Part shown: piece by piece, positions 7,269 to 14,060 of the stretch | How positions within the stretch are numbered: position 1 is the first letter of the stretch | How the letters are laid out: each line of letters opens with the position of its first letter | Origin: DATCVA01 sp036567205 | GTDB taxonomy: Bacteria; Pseudomonadota; Gammaproteobacteria; Burkholderiales; Burkholderiaceae_B | NCBI GenBank assembly: GCA_036567205.1 | Contig: DATCVA010000182.1 | Location: 1 to 15,263 of the forward strand | DNA: 15,263 nucleotides | Reading direction: 5' to 3' | The notes under the pieces: generated by a model | What the model saw: the letters and a program-made list of their open reading frames with translations, nothing else | What the model was told of the DNA's origin: nothing | The model's database searches: none | Program-made: the position numbers and the translations under genes

Positions 7269-8020
7269 GGCTTGCCTCCTGAAACAGGCTCGACATCCAG
7301 TTCGCCACGCATAGCTGCACGGGCCGACAAACGCTTCAAGCCAGCAATACCAAGCGTTGGTGAAATCGACTTGGGACATCGCAAGGTGCAGGAACCCTGG
7401 GTATGGCAAGAATGACAACCCGCGTCGCCCGATACAGCTGCCAGACGCTCGCGCCCGTCAACGTCACGCTCATCATTGGCCAGCGTCCACGCCCGATTCA
7501 AGGCTGCCGGCCCTAAAAACTCGGGCCGCCATGTGACCACGTCACAGGACGAATAGCACACTGCACAGCCTATGCACTCGATGCCCGCATCAGCAGCCTG
7601 ACGTGCCGAGGACTCGGGCTTCACCCGCGCAACCGGCTCATAGCGCGTGTGCTCACCAACAAAGCGCCCGCGTGCCAACTGCATTTTTTCAAAGAAAGAA
7701 TCCATGTTGACGACCAAGTCTTTCACAACCGGCAAGTTCGACAAAGGGGCCAGTTGAAGTCGGCTATCGGTACATACTTTAGACACATGAGTGCGACAGG
7801 TCCACCGCGCAACGCCATTAACTTGCATCGCACATGATCCGCACATGCCGACACGGCAGGCAAAACGATAAGACAATGTTGAATCCTGATGACGCTGGAT
7901 ATAGGTCACTACATCCAACACCGTTTGATTAGCCTGCCGCGGCACCTCAAAGGTTTGATAGTTCCCCAGTTGATCCCCACGCCATACTTGAACCTTTAGT
8001 ACGGAAGATGAAACAGTCAT
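7265..8020 (-). CDS. Succinate dehydrogenase/fumarate reductase-type iron-sulfur subunit
   Basis: A 251-residue SdhB/FrdB-type electron-transfer protein. The N-terminal ferredoxin domain holds a 2Fe-2S site at Cys55, Cys60, Cys63 and Cys75. The C-terminal domain holds a 4Fe-4S site CIGCAVCYSSC (Cys149, 152, 155, 159; the usual following Pro is Asp) and a 3Fe-4S site at Cys205, Cys211 and Cys215 (CHTQGSCTLRCPK), plus one extra Cys202. It relays electrons between the flavoprotein and the haem/quinone anchors. I start at the ATG at 8020, giving the sensible N-terminus MTVSSSVLKVQVWRG; the frame is open to 8092 but the added residues resemble no family member. It is the first gene of the operon, although the flavoprotein partner is encoded three genes after the anchors, an unusual order for this complex. 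Confidence 0.9.
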   Translation of the reverse strand: MTVSSSVLKVQVWRGDQLGNYQTFEVPRQANQTVLDVVTYIQRHQDSTLSYRFACRVGMCGSCAMQVNGVARWTCRTHVSKVCTDSRLQLAPLSNLPVVKDLVVNMDSFFEKMQLARGRFVGEHTRYEPVARVKPESSARQAADAGIECIGCAVCYSSCDVVTWRPEFLGPAALNRAWTLANDERDVDGRERLAAVSGDAGCHSCHTQGSCTLRCPKSISPTLGIAGLKRLSARAAMRGELDVEPVSGGKP

Positions 8021-8184
8021 AAAAAATATCCCACTGCAAAATTGAATATGCCAGACCGATAAGTCAGCGAATACGTAAATCGACCCATACAACCCCTTAC
8101 GTAGCTGATAGTGCCTCTTGCCTTGACAAAAGTAAAACTATTAATTATTTTGTCTAGACCAAGTTTTTTTTATGGCTATCTAAT
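8021..8184. promoter_or_regulatory. Divergent control region with a dyad, between the dehydrogenase operon and lysR
   Basis: A 164-bp AT-rich gap separating the minus-strand operon from the plus-strand LysR gene. It contains an inverted repeat, GACAAAA (8125-8131) and TTTTGTC (8148-8154), with a 16-bp spacer, and the palindrome GTCTAGAC at 8152-8159. On the plus strand TTGACA (8123-8128) followed 17 bp later by TATTTT (8146-8151) is a plausible promoter for the regulator, so binding at the dyad would also cover it. LysR proteins commonly bind such divergent gaps and autoregulate. The exact operator is inferred. Confidence 0.5.
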
Positions 8185-9060
8185 ATGTCTTCTATTCGTC
8201 AATTCCGCACTGCGTTGGCTGCCGCTCGTCTGGGTAGTTTTGCGGCAGCCGGCCGCTTTGTTGGGCTGACGCAGGCGGCTGTCAGCCTGCAAATCAAAAA
8301 TCTAGAAAGCGAACTAGACGTCAAGATTTTTGAGCGCGGTCCTCAGACCCTGACCGTTACCTCAGATGGTCGACAAATTCTGGATGGTCTCGAAAAAATG
8401 GTTAGCGACTATGAGCATTTGCGCATCCAGCCCGATGGCGTATTGCGAGGATCATTACGGGTCGGTGCTTTGGTTTCTGCCCTGATGGGCTCCTTTGGCA
8501 ACGCCCTTGCACGTATTAAGCATGAATATCCTGCACTGGATTTAAAACTGTTCGCCGGTCAATCGGCCGAATTCGCCGCCATGGTAGCCAAAGGTGAACT
8601 TGACGCTGCTGTAGTGACAGAGCCACCTAACGTCGTTCCCGCCGGCTTGATGTGGACACCGTTTTATCAGGAACGGATGGTATTGCTTGTGCCTGCTGAA
8701 CTTGCCCGCAAACCCGTGCTGAGCCTGCTTCAGGACGAACCATTCCTGCAATTTGACTCGTCTTTATGGACCGGACGCCTGGTCAAGTACGCACTCGAGC
8801 AATTAAGTATCGTGCCGACGATAGCCCTGGAGCTCAACTCCATCGAGGCTATTGCGCAACTGGTGCGCCGGCGCTACGGCATCTCCATCGTTCCCCATCT
8901 GGCGAACGCCGAATGGCCCGAACAACAACTGGCGGTGAAAAACCTACCGGGCCGGCCCATTATGCGCAGCGTAGGAATGCTTGAGCGAGTTGAGCATGGA
9001 AAAAAACCCATTACCCGGGTCTTATGTAATTTTTTTGATGGACAAGAACGTCTGTCGTAA
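8185..9060 (+). CDS. LysR-family transcriptional regulator of the divergent operon
   Basis: A 291-residue protein of usual LysR length. The N-terminal winged helix-turn-helix spans about residues 3-62, with the classic pattern SFAAAGRFVGLTQAAVSLQI followed by LESELDVKIFERG. The effector-binding domain follows (about 88-285), with the typical SIEAIAQLVRRRYGISIVPHL segment near its end. Its start lies 164 bp from the divergent iron-sulfur subunit gene, the standard layout for a LysR regulator acting on its neighbour, probably with a substrate or intermediate of that pathway as co-inducer (inference). No clear ribosome site precedes the ATG. A three-codon reading frame just upstream (8172-8183) ends before it; I see no evidence that it matters. 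Confidence 0.9.
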   Translation: MSSIRQFRTALAAARLGSFAAAGRFVGLTQAAVSLQIKNLESELDVKIFERGPQTLTVTSDGRQILDGLEKMVSDYEHLRIQPDGVLRGSLRVGALVSALMGSFGNALARIKHEYPALDLKLFAGQSAEFAAMVAKGELDAAVVTEPPNVVPAGLMWTPFYQERMVLLVPAELARKPVLSLLQDEPFLQFDSSLWTGRLVKYALEQLSIVPTIALELNSIEAIAQLVRRRYGISIVPHLANAEWPEQQLAVKNLPGRPIMRSVGMLERVEHGKKPITRVLCNFFDGQERLS

Positions 9061-9113
9061 ATTAATCAGGTATTAAAATAAGGCCGGACCCCTCTTGGAA
9101 ATAATCACTAACC

Positions 9114-9803
9114 ATGGCTAGATTGCCACGTCTTTATGCCCCACAAATCCCACAGCTGGTGCAAGCGGAATTTGCCTACCCGCTGGCTGCCATCTCTGAC
9201 CCCACGCCATCGGCCGAGCTGGATCAGCTGCTGGCCTGGCTGCAACAAGATGCACGCGAATACAAGGTGGCGTTGCACGGCTGGCTGCTGCTGAACGACC
9301 GCATCACGCTACTGGCCACCCCGCACGACGCCACGAGCTTATCCAAATTAATTCAGGCACTGGGCCGACGCATGGCGACACGCATACGGCACGGCCGTGT
9401 GTTTACCGGCCGCTACCGCAGCGCCCTGATCGAGCCCGGCCGCTGGGTGCTGCCGACCTTGATCTGGCTGGAATCCCTACCGGTTCAAATGCGTTATGTA
9501 GACAAGGCCGAAAACTGGCCCTGGTCGTCGGCCGCGGGGCATACCGGGGCGCATATAGGCAACGACGCGCTGGTTACCGACCATATTGATTACTGGCAAG
9601 ACGGCAACACGCCTTTTGCGCGCCAGGCGCAATACAGAAACCGCATAAGCCAGGGCATATCCGCCGCGCAAAGTCTGCGTGTTGAGCAGGCGCTGTTTGG
9701 TCAATGGGTATTGGGGGAAGCCGTATTTTTAGCCCGGCTTGCCACCCTTGCCTCGCGCCGCATTGCGCCCGCCCCTCGAGGCCGGCCGCGAAAAACCCTG
9801 TAG
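9114..9803 (+). CDS. RAYT-like (REP-associated tyrosine transposase) protein lacking catalytic residues
   Basis: A 229-residue intact frame resembling Y1/RAYT transposases: opening MARLPRL, the GRRMATRIRHGRVFTGRYRSALI core (residues 84-106), WPWSS at 135-139 and the basic tail RRIAPAPRGRPRK (215-227). By alignment to the usual MPNHVHLL motif this protein reads LNDRITLL (residues 60-67), so both HUH histidines are replaced (Arg63, Thr65). The expected catalytic Tyr in YIELNPVRA-type sequence is Trp118 (WLESLPVQM). It should therefore not cut DNA by the known mechanism, yet the frame is undamaged, which suggests a retained DNA-binding or other role. Its stop TAG is the first three bases of a REP palindrome. 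It begins 53 bp after lysR with no clear terminator between. Confidence 0.8.
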   Translation: MARLPRLYAPQIPQLVQAEFAYPLAAISDPTPSAELDQLLAWLQQDAREYKVALHGWLLLNDRITLLATPHDATSLSKLIQALGRRMATRIRHGRVFTGRYRSALIEPGRWVLPTLIWLESLPVQMRYVDKAENWPWSSAAGHTGAHIGNDALVTDHIDYWQDGNTPFARQAQYRNRISQGISAAQSLRVEQALFGQWVLGEAVFLARLATLASRRIAPAPRGRPRKTL

Positions 9804-9835
9804 GTCGGATTAGCGCCAAAGGCGTGTAATCCGAC
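9801..9835 (+). repeat. REP-type palindrome overlapping the RAYT-like stop codon
   Basis: After TAG the sequence has arms GTCGGATTA (9804-9812) and TAATCCGAC (9827-9835), a perfect 9-bp match, with a second inner stem CGCC/GGCG closing an AAA loop. This is the form of REP elements in proteobacteria. The first three bases (9801-9803) are the stop codon of the preceding gene. It could also protect the transcript end. It lies right behind the RAYT-like gene, the usual company of such repeats. Confidence 0.8.
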
Positions 9836-9954
9836 AAACAATGCGCCAAAGAAACACCACACGCAAGATATGGTATCCCTGAAGGACACGAAAAGCGCGG
9901 GTGACAGTTCTTTTGAGGCGATGGGTGTCTAGGCGACCCCGTCCTACCGACGGT

Positions 9955-9972
9955 GTCGGATTACGCACCTAC
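9955..9972 (-). repeat. Shortened REP-type element
   Basis: Read on the minus strand this is GTAGGTGCGTAATCCGAC: the head TAGGT of the full element joined directly to its tail GCGTAATCCGAC, so the central hairpin is missing. The 12-mer GTCGGATTACGC (9955-9966, plus strand) recurs exactly at 14303-14314. The flanking GTCCTACC (9941-9948) recurs at 14275-14282, so the two clusters share more than the palindrome. CCGAC/GTCGG (9947-9951, 9955-9959) can form a small alternative hairpin. Confidence 0.65.
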
Positions 9973-10112
9973 GGCACTTATATGATTACTTTAAGTCCTT
10001 TTTTTATTATTTTTTACTCACTTTCCTTTCCTAAAGGATCAAAGAGGTGGAAATTCAAAGGGTGGGAGGGACAGCTTGGTGTTATCTGCTGCATCGCTGT
10101 AGACAGACTGGA

Positions 10113-10307
10113 TTAGACTTCCCGCCATTCCACTTCGCATAATTGGACGTCGATGAAAAATCTAGCGGCTTCCAGACAGGAAGACCACCGACTTGCGTAC
10201 AAGTTCACGTCACACAAAGCACAGTCAAACATTCCGAGCGCGTGCCCTTTAACAACAGCGACGCACTGATGACCTTCGCGGGATTCTAGCGAACCCAACC
10301 ACTTCAA
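10113..10307 (-). CDS. Possible small protein of 64 residues, unrecognised
   Basis: A frame with a TTG start, reading MKWLGSLESREG... and ending EVEWREV. It starts 2 bp after the stop of the LysR gene on the same strand. Its residue mix looks protein-like (a soluble, mixed alpha/beta pattern with four cysteines), and codon use is not obviously random. Against it: TTG start, no ribosome site, and no family that I can name. The frame stays open about 40 bp further upstream into the LysR gene without an ATG, so it could also be the tail of a decayed gene. Confidence 0.25.
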   Translation of the reverse strand: MKWLGSLESREGHQCVAVVKGHALGMFDCALCDVNLYASRWSSCLEAARFFIDVQLCEVEWREV

Positions 10308-10309
10308 GT

Positions 10310-11191
10310 TTAATGGGCGCTCAGAAGGCGATCTACAGCCATTTCAACAAATGCTTCCGCTAACGGGGAGCGGGGTGATGACCTTAGCCATAATGCCCCT
10401 ATCGTTCGGCGCGGGCAGGGTTCTGGAAGAACCCATTTTTGGAGCGCTGGCGCTATTCGGCCAATGACGGGGGAATTCGGAAGTATTGCCACGCCCAAGC
10501 CTCTAGATACCAATTCAATAATCGGAGATATGCCATCTAGCTCAAAGCGTGCCCTTGGCTGGATATGCCGCGCAAGAAGATAATCGTCGACCATTTTTCC
10601 GGCGACGGTGCGGCGGTCGTATCGGATAAAAGGTTCTTCAGCAAGTGTTACTAGAGCGTCGTTGACGTCGACAGCCGGCGGGGCAAGCAGAATCAACTCC
10701 TCTTCACGCAATTTTCGCCATATGCACGTTTTAGCTAAGGAAAAATTGGGGTGGGCCAGTACCACGACGTCTAGATCCCCTGCTAAAAGCTGGCTGTATA
10801 AAACACGTGTCACAGCGGGCTCTATGAATATATCGATCTTGGGAAATCCTTTCACCCAGTCCGCCAGGACATCGGGCAGAATTTCCGTTACTACTGTTGG
10901 CGTAGCCCCTAGCCGTAATGGTCCTTGGGGTAAGTTGGTATTAGATGCCGCTGACTGCATGTTTTTTACTATGGCTACCGCAGTATGCGCATAGCCCAGG
11001 ATGCGCGTTCCAGCGACTGTTGGCTTTACTGTTCTCCCGGAACGTCGTAATAACTGGCAACCCAGGCTTGCCTCAAGCGCTTTAAGACGCTGCGTTAGCG
11101 TCGTTGGCGCCATGTCCAGATTACGTGCTGCCTCAGCGATAGACCCGCTGCTTACAACGGCGATGAAGCATTCCAGGTAACGAAAATCCAC
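10310..11191 (-). CDS. LysR-family transcriptional regulator of the BKACE module
   Basis: A 293-residue regulator. The helix-turn-helix covers about residues 2-60 from the chosen start: DFRYLECFIAVVSSGSIAEAA, then APTTLTQRLKALEASLGCQLLRR. The effector domain follows (about 87-285), with the usual GISPIIELVSRGLGVAILP segment. I choose the GTG at 11191 because AGGAG lies five bases upstream and the product then begins VDFRYLECF, the family norm; an ATG at 11224 in the same frame would add 11 residues and has no clear ribosome site. It is divergent from the BKACE gene, which begins 145 bp away, so it most likely controls that operon. The effector is unknown. Confidence 0.9.
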   Translation of the reverse strand: MDFRYLECFIAVVSSGSIAEAARNLDMAPTTLTQRLKALEASLGCQLLRRSGRTVKPTVAGTRILGYAHTAVAIVKNMQSAASNTNLPQGPLRLGATPTVVTEILPDVLADWVKGFPKIDIFIEPAVTRVLYSQLLAGDLDVVVLAHPNFSLAKTCIWRKLREEELILLAPPAVDVNDALVTLAEEPFIRYDRRTVAGKMVDDYLLARHIQPRARFELDGISPIIELVSRGLGVAILPNSPVIGRIAPALQKWVLPEPCPRRTIGALWLRSSPRSPLAEAFVEMAVDRLLSAH

Positions 11192-11336
11192 AACCGCTCC
11201 TAATATCTTGAAAAACTTTCTCAAGAAGAAACACGTAATTGCCGTAGTGTGAACACATTAAAACATACTTGTTTCGTTTGCCTGTACTGGCAAGAATGGA
11301 ACCAGTATTTTATGAACCAACTTCTAGGTTAGGTCA
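11192..11336. promoter_or_regulatory. Divergent control region between lysR and the BKACE operon
   Basis: A 145-bp AT-rich gap. Two dyads are visible: CTTGA (11207-11211) with TCAAG (11221-11225), and TGTGAACACA (11248-11257), whose arms TGTG and CACA flank two bases. The second lies just upstream of a weak plus-strand promoter candidate, TTGTTT (11269-11274) with AAGAAT (11292-11297) at 17-bp spacing. Either dyad could be a LysR site. Assignment is by inspection only. Confidence 0.45.
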
Positions 11337-12206
11337 ATGCAAAAAACAATCATCACTTGTGCAGTTACTGGAAATATCACACAGCCCGATCAACATCCCA
11401 ATCTTCCTGTCACTCCACAGCAAATTGCAGAAGCTGCGCTGGAAGCAGAAAAGGCTGGGGCGGCAGCGGTACACATTCACGTACGAGATCCAGAGACGGG
11501 AAGGCCCTCAATGGAATTACGTTATTACCAGGAAGTGGTGGAGCGTATTCGTGCAGCAAGTCAAGCATTGATTATTAATTTGACAACCGGCCCAGGAGGG
11601 CGATTTGTACCCAGCGATGGGGATCCCAAAGTCGCCGCAGCCGGTACTAATCTGATGCACCCAGAACCACGGGTAGAGCATGTGCGGGTGTTACAGCCAG
11701 ATATCTGCTCCCTTGATTTGAACACCATGTTTTCTGGGACATCAGTGGTAATCAATACCCCTTCCAGTGTTGAGCGCATGGCCAAAATCATCAATGATGC
11801 CGGCGTTAAGGCCGAGATTGAAATTTTTGACTCTGGGGACATACACTTGGCTAACGATCTCATCGCCAAAGGCATATTGAAAACTCCAGCCTTGTTCAGT
11901 TTTGTGCTTGGCGTGAAATATGGTTTCAATGCGTCGCCGCAAACGGTGGCATATGCCAAAAGCCTTATTCCAGCAGGATCAGCCTTTACCGCGTTTGGGA
12001 TTGGACGGTCAGAATTTCCCATGGTGGCACAGTCTGTTTTGTATGGCGGTCACGTACGCGTGGGGTTCGAAGATAATTTGTACCTTTCCAAAGGCGTGCT
12101 TGCTCCAAGCAATGCGTCGCTTGTGGAAAAAGCAAAGCAGATCGTCGAGTTACTAGGCGGGCAGGTTGCCTGTGCGAAGGAGGCACGCGAAATTCTGGGG
12201 TTATGA
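11337..12206 (+). CDS. Beta-keto acid cleavage enzyme (BKACE, DUF849 family)
   Basis: A 289-residue TIM-barrel enzyme closely patterned on Kce, the 3-keto-5-aminohexanoate cleavage enzyme. Family reaction: a beta-keto acid plus acetyl-CoA gives acetoacetate and a new acyl-CoA. Zinc ligands are His46 and His48 (HIHVRDP) and Glu245; Arg241 and Asp246 complete the RVGFEDN segment, equivalent to Kce R226, E230 and D231. The opening CAVTGNITQPDQHPNLPVTP matches the family, but the Kce residue Glu14, which contacts the substrate amino group, is replaced (Ile14 by alignment), so an amino-bearing substrate like that of Kce is unlikely. FVLGVKYG (189-196) and the C-terminal AREILGL are also standard. 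First gene of a three-gene operon with a Bug receptor and an SDR. The natural beta-keto acid is unknown. Confidence 0.9.
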   Translation: MQKTIITCAVTGNITQPDQHPNLPVTPQQIAEAALEAEKAGAAAVHIHVRDPETGRPSMELRYYQEVVERIRAASQALIINLTTGPGGRFVPSDGDPKVAAAGTNLMHPEPRVEHVRVLQPDICSLDLNTMFSGTSVVINTPSSVERMAKIINDAGVKAEIEIFDSGDIHLANDLIAKGILKTPALFSFVLGVKYGFNASPQTVAYAKSLIPAGSAFTAFGIGRSEFPMVAQSVLYGGHVRVGFEDNLYLSKGVLAPSNASLVEKAKQIVELLGGQVACAKEAREILGL

Positions 12207-12239
12207 ATTCACAATTAAAAACTAAAATGAGGTAGACAA

Positions 12240-13220
12240 ATGCTTATATCTAATTTGAAGAAATTGTTTCTTGGTGTGGCAGTGGCCATTACTGCGAACA
12301 CATACGCGTATGGGGCTGACAAATACCCCTCTCAACCCATCAAAATTGTCGTCCCCGTACCAGCTGGTGGGACCAGTGACTTTTTTGCGCGGCTAATCGC
12401 CCATCGGCTTCAACAACAGCTCGATGTGTCCGTCATCGTGGAAAACCGGGCGGGTGCTGGCGGATCAATAGGCTCGGCTGCGGTGGCACGCGCAGAACCT
12501 GATGGCCATACCTTGCTTCTGGCATCCGGGGGAACCCATTCCATTAATCCAAACGTGTACAGTAAATTGCCCTACGATGCCATCAAGGATTTTACACCCA
12601 TCATCCGATTGGCGATCGTGCCCAATATGCTTGTAGTTCCCAAAGACTTGCCAGTCGATTCTGTAAAGGGGTTACTGGATTACATAAAAAGCCAACCTAA
12701 TCCGGTTTCCTTTGGCTCATCCGGCGTAGGGACGTCGATTCAATTAACAGGGGAACTGTTCAAACAGGTCACACAGACTGACATGACTCACGTTCCTTAT
12801 AAAGGAAGCGCACCCGCCATGACAGACCTGATCGGCGGGCGGCTAACGCTGATATTTGACAATATGCCCTCGGCCTTGCCACAAGTTCAAGGAGGCAAAA
12901 TCAAGGCTCTGGCCGTGACATCCGCCAAACGTTCGCCTGCGGCGCCTGAAATTCCCACCATGGAAGAAGAAGGTTTTAAAGGATTCGAGGTAACAACCTG
13001 GTTCGGCATACTCGCCCCCGCTGGTACACCAGAAAGGGTCGTTGAAATGTTGAATAAAAACATTGCGAAGATTCTGCAAAACTCAACCATTCAAGAACAG
13101 TTCATCAAAGCAGGGGCCGAAGTTGCGGGAAATGATCCAAAAGCTTTCAAAACCTATATGGAAGAACAACTGGATAAATGGCACAAAATAGCAGAAGCCG
13201 CAAACGTGACGATCGATTAA
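12240..13220 (+). CDS. Bug-type (TctC family) periplasmic receptor of a tripartite tricarboxylate transporter
   Basis: A 326-residue secreted receptor with a signal peptide (about residues 1-23 to 1-26: two lysines, hydrophobic core, TYAYGA), then KYPSQPIKIVVPVPAGGTSDFFAR, the family opening with the AGG-TSD ligand loop. Other family landmarks are VENRAGAGGSIG (67-78), PDGHTLLL, VPYKGSAPAMTDLIGG and FGILAPAGTP. GAGGT lies seven bases before the ATG. It sits 33 bp after the BKACE gene and 33 bp before the SDR start, so it is in their operon and should bind the compound they degrade. No TctA/TctB partner is encoded in the window. Confidence 0.95.
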   Translation: MLISNLKKLFLGVAVAITANTYAYGADKYPSQPIKIVVPVPAGGTSDFFARLIAHRLQQQLDVSVIVENRAGAGGSIGSAAVARAEPDGHTLLLASGGTHSINPNVYSKLPYDAIKDFTPIIRLAIVPNMLVVPKDLPVDSVKGLLDYIKSQPNPVSFGSSGVGTSIQLTGELFKQVTQTDMTHVPYKGSAPAMTDLIGGRLTLIFDNMPSALPQVQGGKIKALAVTSAKRSPAAPEIPTMEEEGFKGFEVTTWFGILAPAGTPERVVEMLNKNIAKILQNSTIQEQFIKAGAEVAGNDPKAFKTYMEEQLDKWHKIAEAANVTID

Positions 13221-13253
13221 GCGATATTCACAGTCATATTGGAGAAGCAAAGA

Positions 13254-13952
13254 ATGCAAGAGCGTGTACTGATAACGGGAGGCGCGTCGGGAATCGGCGC
13301 CGCCATCGCGAAGCGTTGTGAACAGGATGGTTACGAGCCGGTTATTATTGACCGAACAGGCCTTGGGATTTTGGCGGATCTTTCTGACCCGGAAGCCACC
13401 GCAGAGGCTTTGAAGCAGGCATTACGCGGTGGCCCTATTACCCGGCTCGTCAATAACGTGGGAATTGTCTGTCCCGCTTCGATTGAAGAACAGACCATTG
13501 ACGAGTTGCAGCTCGTCTGGTCCTTGAACGTCAGATGTGCGATGCAATGTGCCCAGGCTTTACTTCCTGGTATGAAGGAACAGAAATTCGGTCGGATTGT
13601 GAACATATCATCGCGCGCCACGCTGGGCAAAGAACTGCGTACGGCATATGCAGGCGCCAAGGCCGGCCTCGTTGCCATGGCGAAAGTCTGGGCGCTTGAA
13701 CTTGGACCGCATGGCATCACTTGCAATGCCATTGGCCCGGGGCCAATCATGACCGAACTTTGGCGCAAAGCTAATCCACCGGGCTCCGAGCAAACCAAGG
13801 CGATCATCAATTCTGTTCCTGTCCGCCGTGTGGGAACACCTGATGATGTAGCAAATACCGCAGCGTTTTTATTAGATCGCCAAACAGGGTTCGTGACGGG
13901 ACAAATGCTGTATGTTTGTGGAGGGCTTACTGTATCGTCTGCACAAACGTGA
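13254..13952 (+). CDS. Short-chain dehydrogenase/reductase (SDR), FabG-like
   Basis: A 232-residue classical SDR. The cofactor motif TGGASGIG is at residues 8-15, NNVG (for NNAG) at 67-70, and catalytic Tyr132 and Lys136 in YAGAKAG, with Ser119/Ser120 (NISS) upstream. The PGPIMTELW segment and the C-terminal GQMLYVCGG are typical. Asp33 after the second strand (IIDRTG) suggests NAD(H) rather than NADP(H). The ATG at 13254 is preferred: GGAG at 13241-13244 serves as its ribosome site, whereas the in-frame TTG at 13239 overlaps that site. In this operon the likely job is oxidising a beta-hydroxy acid to the beta-keto acid that BKACE then cleaves (inference). The last gene before the terminator. 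Confidence 0.92.
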   Translation: MQERVLITGGASGIGAAIAKRCEQDGYEPVIIDRTGLGILADLSDPEATAEALKQALRGGPITRLVNNVGIVCPASIEEQTIDELQLVWSLNVRCAMQCAQALLPGMKEQKFGRIVNISSRATLGKELRTAYAGAKAGLVAMAKVWALELGPHGITCNAIGPGPIMTELWRKANPPGSEQTKAIINSVPVRRVGTPDDVANTAAFLLDRQTGFVTGQMLYVCGGLTVSSAQT

Positions 13953-14023
13953 CGTTGTTTGCTTAACAACAAGTACACATCAGCGTTGTCCGGCGAAGAC
14001 AAATACTTCAGCCCCTAGAGCAT

Positions 14024-14060
14024 CGGCCTAATGCCTCACTTGCGGCAATAGGCCGGTTTT
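14024..14060 (+). terminator. Intrinsic terminator after the BKACE-Bug-SDR operon
   Basis: A 12-bp stem CGGCCTAATGCC (14024-14035) pairs with GGCAATAGGCCG (14044-14055) with a single mismatch and an 8-base loop, followed by GTTTTGTATTG. It lies 71 bp after the SDR stop and closes the operon. Confidence 0.85.

Larger units (their letters stand above)
9836..10309. other. Intergenic stretch with one REP remnant and no convincing gene
   Basis: About 470 bp between the RAYT-like gene and the second lysR. It holds a short REP remnant at 9955-9972, a T-rich run around 9996-10016 that lacks a preceding stem and so is not a convincing terminator, and a weak 64-codon frame (10113-10307, minus) listed separately. 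Base composition is more AT-rich and uneven than in the flanking operons, which fits recombined or decayed DNA. Confidence 0.55.

Noticed and set aside
3314..8020. The housekeeping succinate dehydrogenase operon (sdhCDAB)
   Set aside because: Gene order is different, hydratase genes are inserted, a dedicated LysR and receptor are present, and the FAD-linking His is missing.
9989..10020. T-rich run considered as a terminator for the RAYT-like gene
   Set aside because: Only a tiny ACTT/AAGT palindrome precedes it; no usable stem.
9901..10116. 71-codon plus-strand frame in the intergenic stretch
   Set aside because: It crosses the REP remnant and a T-rich run, has no ribosome site, and its composition looks like translated non-coding DNA.
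13331..14002. 223-codon minus-strand frame
   Set aside because: Antisense to the SDR with its conserved TGGASGIG and YAGAKAG motifs; the translation resembles nothing.
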